A stretch of DNA of 5,350 nucleotides from Paludibacter sp. (GTDB taxonomy: Bacteria; Bacteroidota; Bacteroidia; Bacteroidales; Paludibacteraceae). Position numbers and translations under genes: made by a program. Shown here one piece after another: positions 1-4,099 of this stretch. Each line of letters begins with the position of its first letter. The first letter of the stretch is position 1. The notes beneath the pieces are model-generated. The model was given only the letters and a program-made list of their open reading frames with translations. It had not been told where the DNA came from and made no database searches. Location: positions 1 to 5,350 of the forward strand of contig JAITXR010000003.1 in the NCBI GenBank assembly GCA_031284665.1, written 5' to 3'.

Positions 1-669
1 ATCGAAATCATTTACGGCGAAACTTATAATGGATATTATGCATCCGGTACATATACCGAGGTACTCACAAGCGCATTAGGTTGCGATAGCATTGCAAATC
101 TCACATTAACAGTAAATCCAAATACTATAACCGCCGCAACTTGCGCAAGCGATTCTATAATAATGACTTTTGCCGGTGTAGAGCCGTTTACAGTAGTTTA
201 CTCCGAAGATATAGATTTACCGAACACATTCGGCACAGGCGGATACCCAATAACATTGATTAGTCCGAACATTTATCAAGCAAAAGTGCCTGTGAAAAAT
301 TTAAGCATATCGAGTGCCACAATTACCGATGACAATAAAATTAAGAATACTACATTGTTTGCCATAACAGTAAATCCAACTCCCACAATAGAATTCCCAC
401 AAATAGTTGACCCCTGCGATGGTGGCGATATACTTGTAACACTAAGCGGAGTTCCGCCATTTACAGTGGAGTACAACGTAAGCGAAAGCGGCAAAGCATT
501 TGTCCCTGCCTCCAAACTTGGACTTGGAAGTATCTTTGGCGAGGGTGGCTATCCACTAACCAAAACCGGAAGTAATACTTACAGCGCAATCATCCCTTCG
601 GGCAGTGCAAAAATTCTAACTTTCGAGAAAATCTCGATTGAGGATGGAAATGGATGCGTAGGAAAGTAA
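1..669 (+). CDS. C-terminal fragment of a secreted repeat-containing surface/adhesin-like protein (5' end outside window)
   Basis: The frame is open from the first base, so the 163 ATG is an internal methionine (residue 55 of the visible 222). Residues 15-40 carry a SGTYTEVL...GCDSI.NLTLTVNP segment, a beta-rich repeat common in very large Bacteroidota extracellular proteins. Two similar Ig-like units of about 90 residues follow, starting near C48 and C139. Each has a GV.PFTV.Y strand, a FG.GGYP turn and a Y.A..P strand. The composition (Thr, Ser, Asn, Ile, Val, few charges, isolated Cys) fits an exported beta-sandwich protein of the SprB/adhesin kind. The protein ends at DGNGCVGK, where such units normally run on, and I see no terminal sorting domain with a Gly-rich, basic end. 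It may be truncated, or this may be its natural end. The exact function is unknown. A likely terminator starts 25 nt after the stop. Confidence 0.8.
   Translation: MEIIYGETYNGYYASGTYTEVLTSALGCDSIANLTLTVNPNTITAATCASDSIIMTFAGVEPFTVVYSEDIDLPNTFGTGGYPITLISPNIYQAKVPVKNLSISSATITDDNKIKNTTLFAITVNPTPTIEFPQIVDPCDGGDILVTLSGVPPFTVEYNVSESGKAFVPASKLGLGSIFGEGGYPLTKTGSNTYSAIIPSGSAKILTFEKISIEDGNGCVGK
142..651 (+). repeat. Two tandem diverged Ig-like protein repeats inside the surface gene
   Basis: Residues 48-113 and 139-217 of the visible fragment align by eye: C.SDSIIMTFAGVEPFTVVY with C.GGDILVTLSGVPPFTVEY, then FGTGGYPITL.SPNIYQAKVP with FGEGGYPLTK.GSNTYSAIIP, then ISSATITDDN with FEKISIEDGN. The second copy has a longer insert between the first two blocks. 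The copies are diverged at DNA level, so this is an old domain duplication and not a recent tandem repeat. They are probably consecutive beta-sandwich modules of an extracellular stalk. Confidence 0.75.
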
Positions 670-672
670 CTG

Positions 673-700
673 AGTGATTAGTGATTAACGATGAGTGATT
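673..700 (+). repeat. Heptamer array, AGTGATT-type, copy 1
   Basis: Four 7-nt units follow one another: AGTGATT, AGTGATT, AACGATG, AGTGATT. The first 15 bases (673-687) recur exactly at 954-968. The array begins 4 nt after the stop codon of the surface gene, and its last unit is also the 5' arm of the terminator stem. Similar AGTGATTAGTGATTA strings are known to me as dispersed intergenic repeats in Bacteroidota; that is recollection, not a search. Confidence 0.7.
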
Positions 701-736
701 AACTTCCAAATTAGGGAGTTAATCACTTATTTTTTT
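694..736 (+). terminator. Rho-independent terminator of the surface-protein gene
   Basis: The arms are 694-707 (AGTGATTAACTTCC) and 714-727 (GGGAGTTAATCACT). They pair over 14 bp with one G.U pair and a 6-nt loop. A T-rich run follows at 728-736 (TTA, then seven-base T tract from 730 to 736). The position, 25 nt past the stop codon, and the U-tract on the plus strand fit intrinsic termination of the upstream gene. The stem is mostly A/T except near the loop. Confidence 0.8.
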
Positions 737-754
737 GTTACTCCACTTATCACT

Positions 755-787
755 AACCCTAACAGGGTTTAAAACCCTGTTAGGGTT
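755..787. repeat. 33-nt near-perfect palindrome (AACCCTAACAGGGTTT family)
   Basis: The arms 755-770 and 772-787 are exact reverse complements around a single central A at 771. Each arm itself contains an AACCCT...AGGGTT sub-inversion, so cruciform or shorter alternative hairpins are possible. It has no T-tract on either side. It resembles the AACCCTG(A)CAGGGTTT-type palindromes often seen between convergent genes in this phylum. It could act as a bidirectional mRNA 3' end or be a repeat relic. Confidence 0.8.
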
Positions 788-810
788 GACAACTCCGCAA
801 TCCGTTTCTT

Positions 811-848
811 AATCATAGTAATCCCCAAAATCATATTAAAATCATAGT
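811..848. repeat. AATCATA spaced repeat block
   Basis: AATCATA occurs at 811-817, 829-835 and 840-846, and the outer two extend to the 9-mer AATCATAGT. Read on the minus strand this is GTCTGAACTATGATTTTAAT and onward, with TATGATT repeated. That is like the dispersed GTCTGAACTGTGATT-type intergenic sequence I recall from many Bacteroidota and other genomes. It has no coding capacity. The family assignment is from memory. Confidence 0.5.
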
Positions 849-902
849 TCAGACAACAAAAAAACAAACACCACCCTACACCCCCTTATTCGGCGGTCTA
901 TC

Positions 903-919
903 CCCCTCCTTTGGAGGGG
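903..919. repeat. CCCCTCC-TTT-GGAGGGG hairpin repeat
   Basis: Perfect 7-bp inverted arms (903-909 and 913-919) with a TTT loop are followed by TTAGGGGAGG, which can compete with the 3' arm for pairing with the C-rich arm. On the minus strand it reads CCTCCCCTAACCCCTCCAAA, a dispersed intergenic repeat I recognise from many bacterial genomes. It often creates spurious open frames translating as SPNPSKGG, as it does here. Confidence 0.7.
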
Positions 920-953
920 TTAGGGGAGGTGGGAGAGGTGGAAAACACAAAGC

Positions 954-974
954 AGTGATTAGTGATTAGTGATG
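954..974 (+). repeat. Heptamer array, AGTGATT-type, copy 2
   Basis: Three 7-nt units (AGTGATT, AGTGATT, AGTGATG) share a 15-base exact match (954-968) with 673-687. The copies are in direct orientation, 281 nt apart. Unlike copy 1, this one has no matching downstream arm and no T-tract, so it does not look like a terminator. Confidence 0.7.
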
Positions 975-991
975 AACGTCTGCAATGCGAT

Positions 992-1038
992 AACTCCGTA
1001 GGAGTTGCCTGTGCATAACCCCGAGTGAAACTCGGGGT
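992..1038. repeat. Two consecutive short hairpins
   Basis: The first is AACTCC (992-997), loop GTA, GGAGTT (1001-1006). The second is ACCCCGAGT (1018-1026), loop GAA, ACTCGGGGT (1030-1038). Both have perfect stems and 3-nt loops. The pair, joined by GCCTGTGCATA, looks like one composite repeat unit. The CCCCGAGTGAAACTCGGGG form is reminiscent of dispersed intergenic hairpins in Bacteroidota. No T-tract follows on either strand. Confidence 0.7.
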
Positions 1039-1064
1039 AAAAACGAAATACCGCCCCGCACCGT

Positions 1065-1088
1065 AGGGGCGTTGCATGCAACGCCCCT
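1065..1088. repeat. 24-bp perfect palindrome (AGGGGCGTTGCA family)
   Basis: AGGGGCGTTGCA (1065-1076) is followed directly by its exact reverse complement TGCAACGCCCCT (1077-1088), with no spacer. It is GC-rich in AT-rich surroundings. I recognise the GTAGGGGCGTTGCATGCAAC core as a dispersed palindromic repeat in several phyla, probably spread by transposase (REP/MITE-like). The left flank is GT and the right flank GC, so the outer AC expected from perfect symmetry is altered. Confidence 0.8.
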
Positions 1089-1127
1089 GCAAAATGGCAC
1101 ACAAACAATTAAAAAATCGGTGCGAGC

Positions 1128-1204
1128 AGAAAATGAGGTAATGAGGTTTAGCTAACAAAAAATCTATCGGCTACTGAGCTTGTTCTGTAAAGAAAATGAG
1201 GTAA
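1128..1204 (+). repeat. 14-nt direct repeat pair
   Basis: AGAAAATGAGGTAA occurs at 1128-1141 and again at 1191-1204, with a further partial ATGAGGTTTA at 1141-1150. The 49-nt spacer has no open frame. The meaning is unknown; it could be a small target-site or slippage duplication in the repeat-rich gap. Confidence 0.55.
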
Positions 1205-1235
1205 AAATAAGGTTGGAAGATAATGGTTAATAAGA

Positions 1236-1319
1236 AAACCTGCGCCAATCTGTCTAATTCACGATAAATCACAATAAATTCTGCGTTCTATCTGCGTGTG
1301 AATTAAACGTAACAGGTTT
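1236..1319. repeat. 84-nt element bounded by inverted AAACCTG / CAGGTTT
   Basis: The ends, AAACCTG (1236-1242) and CAGGTTT (1313-1319), are 7-bp inverted repeats. Inside them, AATTCAC (1256-1262) and GTGAATT (1298-1304) form a second nested inversion. The interior contains CTGCGTTCTATCTGCGTGTG, related to the CTGCGTTAATCTGCGTG-type dispersed repeat I recall from Bacteroidota. It lies just past the radC-family stop and could form a long imperfect hairpin at that transcript's 3' end, but no U-tract follows. Confidence 0.45.
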
Positions 1320-1344
1320 AAGTTTTAACAAAACAAACAAACGA

Positions 1345-2043
1345 TTACGGCAATTTTCCTTCGTCGGCAAAACTGTAGTATTTTCCGCAACAAATTATTA
1401 AATGGTCAACAAGATGAATATCTACTGCCGCAAATCCTGCTGACAGTTGGCGTGTGATATTTTCGTCTTGCAGGCTGGGAAATACTTGCCCCGATGGATG
1501 ATTATGTGCCACCGCCACTGCCGCTGCGTTGTTTTCGAGCGCGGTGCGCAGCGTAAGTTTAACATCTACAAGCGTTTGGCTTTGTCCTCCCACAGTCAGT
1601 TGTTTTACATCAATCAGGCGATTAGCCCTGTTAAGCAGCACAATCCAAAATTCTTCCTGTTGTAAATCAATAAGTTGCGGCTCAAAAATATCAAACAAAT
1701 CGCGGCTATTCAGTATTTGCCGGCGTTCGGGCAGTTCGTCTTTTTTGCGCCGTTTGCCAAATTCGAGTGCAGCAATAATTGTGATAGCCTTTGTCTGCCC
1801 GATACCTTTATATTTTTTACAAAGTTCCTTGACGCTTAATTGCGCAAGTTGGTCGATATTGTTATTCGAGTCGTGCAATATACTGCGCGCAAGTTCCACC
1901 ACATTTTGCTCCTTAGTGCCTGCTCTTAACAAAATGGCGAGCAGTTCGGCATCCGAAAGTTTCTGAATACCGTATTTAAGCATTTTTTCGCGGGGTTGGT
2001 CGTCTTTATCCCATTGTTTTATTGTAAGTTGCGTTTCTGCCAT
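1345..2043 (-). CDS. radC: RadC-family (UPF0758) JAMM-domain protein
   Basis: This is 232 residues from the ATG at 2043, a usual length for the family. The open frame extends to a TTG at 2049, but the ATG matches family N-termini (LTIKQWDKDDQPREKML). Residues 1-75 are the helical UPF0758 N-terminal domain (KLSDAELLAILLRAG). Residues 78-100 form a helix-hairpin-helix (YKGIGQTKAITI). Residues 110-232 form a JAMM/MPN metalloprotease-like fold with H180-x-H182, S190 and D193 (HNHPSG...PSLQD), plus a candidate acidic partner at E130. All zinc-site residues are therefore present. Despite the name, the E. coli protein is not a proven repair factor, and the substrate is unknown. The start lies 8 nt after the kinase stop, so the two genes are probably cotranscribed. 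The symbol denotes family only. Confidence 0.92.
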   Translation of the reverse strand: MAETQLTIKQWDKDDQPREKMLKYGIQKLSDAELLAILLRAGTKEQNVVELARSILHDSNNNIDQLAQLSVKELCKKYKGIGQTKAITIIAALEFGKRRKKDELPERRQILNSRDLFDIFEPQLIDLQQEEFWIVLLNRANRLIDVKQLTVGGQSQTLVDVKLTLRTALENNAAAVAVAHNHPSGQVFPSLQDENITRQLSAGFAAVDIHLVDHLIICCGKYYSFADEGKLP

Positions 2044-2051
2044 AAGCAAAA

Positions 2052-3728
2052 TTAATATTTAAAACTACTCCCGCCGATAAATTCTCGGAGCAGCGAAGTT
2101 GGCGGTATTTCTCGTTCTGGAATTGAGACAAAATAATTCAGAAAGTTTTTCAAACGGCATGCTTCGGTATATTCTTCGCAGTATTCGGGCACTTCGTCGA
2201 GTATTGGCTCGGCGTGTTTTTTGAGTACAGCAAGTTCAAAAGCCAGCGACGAATTAAACACCACATCGGCATATTGACTGAATGGATAAATCCATTTTTC
2301 GCCGCCACGCCGCACACTTGCCCAGCGTTTGATAGTTTCTTGAGCCGAATAGTTGCGGAAACGGAAATCGCGAATAATTCGGCGCAGCAAGCAAGTATCG
2401 AAGGTCGAAATCCAATTATGATTGTCGAGCGAAATTGTGCTTAACGCCGAAACATATATTTTGTACAGCACATGCTCGGGAATATCGGGCAGCAATTCGG
2501 GGTTTAGGGCGTGAATGCCTTCCATTATTATTATGCTGTTTTTTTGGAGATGCAGTTTTTCGCCTTTGAAATAGCGTTTGCCATCTTCGAAACTGAACGA
2601 CGGCATTTCGACCGTTTCGCCTGCAAGTAATTGTTGCAATTGCTGCTTGTAGAGCGGGAGGTCGAGGGCATAAATGGATTCAAAATCCCAATCGCCATTC
2701 GCGTCGCGCGGGGTGTCCTGCCGGTTAAGAAAATAATTATCGAGCGAAATTATTTCAGGTTTAAATCCCGCCAATACTAATTGGATGGCAAGTCGTTTGC
2801 TGAAAGTGGTTTTGCCCGACGAGGAAGGTCCCGACACAAGTATAAATTTTATTTTTTTGCGTTTTTTAGCAATTGCATCTACAATACTAACTAATTTTTT
2901 CTCGTGCAGGGCTTCGGCAATTTTTATCAGGCTGAACGATTTGTTAGTCAAAAATTGTTTATTTAACTCACCTACCGAATTAATATTAAGATGTTCGTTC
3001 ATTTTATAAAACTCTTTCGAGACTTCCAAAATTTTTGGTTCCGGCGCCAAATCTTCCAATTTTGAGGGATTATCGGCATTCGTTCCGAGCAGCAATATCC
3101 CATTGTCGTAGGCTTGCAGGTCGAACAGTTGAACATAGGATGTGGAAGGCATCAGCACGCCGTTGTAATAATCCAAATAATCGTCGATACGGAAATAGCG
3201 TAAGTATTTGTTACCCAGCGAGTCAAAGAGTTTAAGTTTATCATCTTGATTGGGCAGTTTGGCAAAAAGTTCCTGAACGGTTTCGCGTTGTTTTTCTTCG
3301 GAAATAATAGTTTTATCCTGAGCAATTATTTCTTTCATTCGCTGTTTTATAGCCTGCACTTCGGCGAGGCTTACAGTTTTTTTGAAATTAATAAGGTGGC
3401 AATAATAACCGTGTGAAATCGGAAATTCGATTTTCACAAGCGTATTGGGATAAAGTTCGCTTACCGCTTTCCCAAAAATCATACTTAAAGTGTTGATATA
3501 CACTCTCATTCCTTCAATCGAAGTAGTATCCAGAAACTCAATATCTTTGGGCTTGTAAACCAAAAAATTAAGATCTTCCACTTTGCAGTTTACTCTTGCT
3601 GCAACTATTTTATTGGGCAGTTGCAGGTTGATTTTGCTCAAAATTTCGGCAAGCGAAGTACCAAGCGGGAAATCGTGATATGAGTTTGAATTTTTGCAAT
3701 AAATAGTTGCTGTTTTATTGTTTGGCAT
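2052..3728 (-). CDS. TGS-domain nucleoside kinase (uridine kinase/phosphoribulokinase family)
   Basis: From the ATG at 3728 the protein has 558 residues; a TTG at 3746 in the same frame would add six, but ATG is preferred. Residues 5-70 resemble a TGS domain (FPLGTSLAEIL...VNCKVEDLNF). Residues 75-170 look like the second N-terminal domain of threonyl-tRNA synthetase (SHGYYCHL, then a long helix with IKQRMKEII). Residues 295-500 are the kinase: P-loop GPSSSGKT (300-307), SLDNYF (328-333), Walker B-like IIMEGIHALNP (400-410), lid-like LLRRIIRDFRFRNYSA (447-462) and RRGGEKWIYPF (473-483). The kinase presumably phosphorylates a nucleoside with ATP or GTP; the exact substrate cannot be read. Full-length proteins of this architecture (about 550 residues) are known in Bacteroidota and Firmicutes. 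The aminoacyl-tRNA synthetase catalytic core is absent. It is a soluble protein, with no signal peptide or membrane segments. Confidence 0.9.
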   Translation of the reverse strand: MPNNKTATIYCKNSNSYHDFPLGTSLAEILSKINLQLPNKIVAARVNCKVEDLNFLVYKPKDIEFLDTTSIEGMRVYINTLSMIFGKAVSELYPNTLVKIEFPISHGYYCHLINFKKTVSLAEVQAIKQRMKEIIAQDKTIISEEKQRETVQELFAKLPNQDDKLKLFDSLGNKYLRYFRIDDYLDYYNGVLMPSTSYVQLFDLQAYDNGILLLGTNADNPSKLEDLAPEPKILEVSKEFYKMNEHLNINSVGELNKQFLTNKSFSLIKIAEALHEKKLVSIVDAIAKKRKKIKFILVSGPSSSGKTTFSKRLAIQLVLAGFKPEIISLDNYFLNRQDTPRDANGDWDFESIYALDLPLYKQQLQQLLAGETVEMPSFSFEDGKRYFKGEKLHLQKNSIIIMEGIHALNPELLPDIPEHVLYKIYVSALSTISLDNHNWISTFDTCLLRRIIRDFRFRNYSAQETIKRWASVRRGGEKWIYPFSQYADVVFNSSLAFELAVLKKHAEPILDEVPEYCEEYTEACRLKNFLNYFVSIPEREIPPTSLLREFIGGSSFKY

Positions 3729-3866
3729 AAAAACAAATGTTATCAATTTTAAAACCGTAAAAATAGTTATTATTATTGTGATTTATTTGTTGGCAATATA
3801 ATTTTGATATTCTTTAACAAACAGCCCCCTTAAATCATATTTTTTTGGATTTTATTTTCACATTAA

Positions 3867-3898
3867 TTTGGTGGTTTGAACTTTGTTTATTAGTTTTG
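3867..3898 (+). promoter_or_regulatory. Bacteroidota-type promoter, distal (P1)
   Basis: TTTG at 3867-3870 and TAGTTTTG at 3891-3898 match the phylum's TTTG / TAnnTTTG consensus fully, with a 20-nt spacer in the accepted range. Transcription would start near 3905, about 195 nt before the epimerase ATG, giving a long leader that begins with the hairpin at 3911-3945. Chance matches occur in AT-rich DNA, so this is a good candidate and not a proof. Confidence 0.55.
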
Positions 3899-3910
3899 TT
3901 ATCTTTTATG

Positions 3911-3945
3911 CAAACGATTATCTGCACAATGCAGGACTTTCGTTG
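3911..3945 (+). other. Imperfect hairpin at the start of the possible leader RNA
   Basis: The inner stem CTGCA (3922-3926), loop CAA, TGCAG (3930-3934) is perfect. An outer stem pairs 3913-3917 (AACGA) with 3940-3944 (TCGTT), closed by C3911-G3945 with A3912 bulged. An internal loop separates the two stems. It would form a few nucleotides after the start of a transcript from the promoter at 3867-3898. It could stabilise an mRNA 5' end or be part of a small RNA; I do not recognise a known riboswitch. Confidence 0.4.
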
Positions 3946-4012
3946 AAAACAGGATGTTGCGTTGATAATAATTTACATTAAACCAAAATTAACAAATATA
4001 ATCAGATAAAAA

Positions 4013-4044
4013 TTTCCCTGAATGACAAAATAATGTTATTTTTG
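4013..4044 (+). promoter_or_regulatory. Bacteroidota-type promoter, proximal (P2)
   Basis: TATTTTTG at 4037-4044 fits TAnnTTTG exactly. The upstream box TTTC (4013-4016) matches three of four TTTG bases, with a 20-nt spacer. Transcription would start near 4051, leaving a leader of about 49 nt, A/T-only just before the ATG and with no Shine-Dalgarno sequence. It is the simplest promoter for the epimerase gene. Confidence 0.55.
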
Positions 4045-4099
4045 CAAACAAAAAAATCTATAAATTAAATTTTTCAAACCATTAAATCATATAATTTTT

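Larger units (their letters stand above)
670..1344. other. 675-nt convergent intergenic region, no gene, dense in short repeats
   Basis: This gap lies between the 3' ends of the surface gene (plus) and the radC-family gene (minus). The longest open frame in it, on the minus strand at 898-1158, runs straight through palindromes and has no plausible protein character, so I call no gene. The stretch holds heptamer repeats, a terminator, at least five different hairpins or palindromes, and two direct-repeat pairs, each listed separately. Positions 788-810, 856-900, 1091-1127 and 1205-1235 show nothing I can name. Confidence 0.8.
3729..4099. other. 371-nt divergent intergenic region
   Basis: It separates the minus-strand kinase and the plus-strand epimerase genes and is strongly AT-rich, with no open frame worth calling. 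On the plus strand it holds two TAnnTTTG-type promoter candidates and a hairpin, listed separately. On the minus strand, TAnnTTTG matches lie at 3984-3991 (TAATTTTG) and 3993-4000 (TATATTTG). Neither has a TTTG box at the right distance, so the kinase promoter is not resolved. No ribosome-binding site is visible before either start, as is normal for the phylum. Confidence 0.7.

Noticed and set aside
276..515. Minus-strand open frame opposite the surface-protein gene
   Set aside because: It overlaps the repeat-bearing plus-strand frame and has no independent signal.
898..1158. Minus-strand open frame of 86 codons in the convergent gap
   Set aside because: It runs through three palindromes. 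Its SPTSPNPSKGGG end is the usual translation of the CCCCTCC repeat, and the composition is not protein-like.
670..1320. CRISPR array
   Set aside because: The repeats differ in sequence and spacing, with no regular repeat-spacer pattern and no cas gene in the window.
1447..1966. Two plus-strand open frames opposite the radC-family gene
   Set aside because: They lie antisense to a gene with clear JAMM motifs, are Ser/Cys/Leu-rich and show no domain.
2214..3235. Three plus-strand open frames opposite the kinase gene
   Set aside because: They are antisense shadows of a well-supported coding frame, with no recognisable features.
3726..3746. TTG at 3746 as the kinase start
   Set aside because: An ATG six codons downstream leads directly into the TGS domain, and TTG starts are uncommon in this phylum.
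3901..3960. tRNA or known riboswitch in the divergent gap
   Set aside because: There is no cloverleaf, T-loop GTTCGA or recognised riboswitch core; only a small imperfect hairpin is present.
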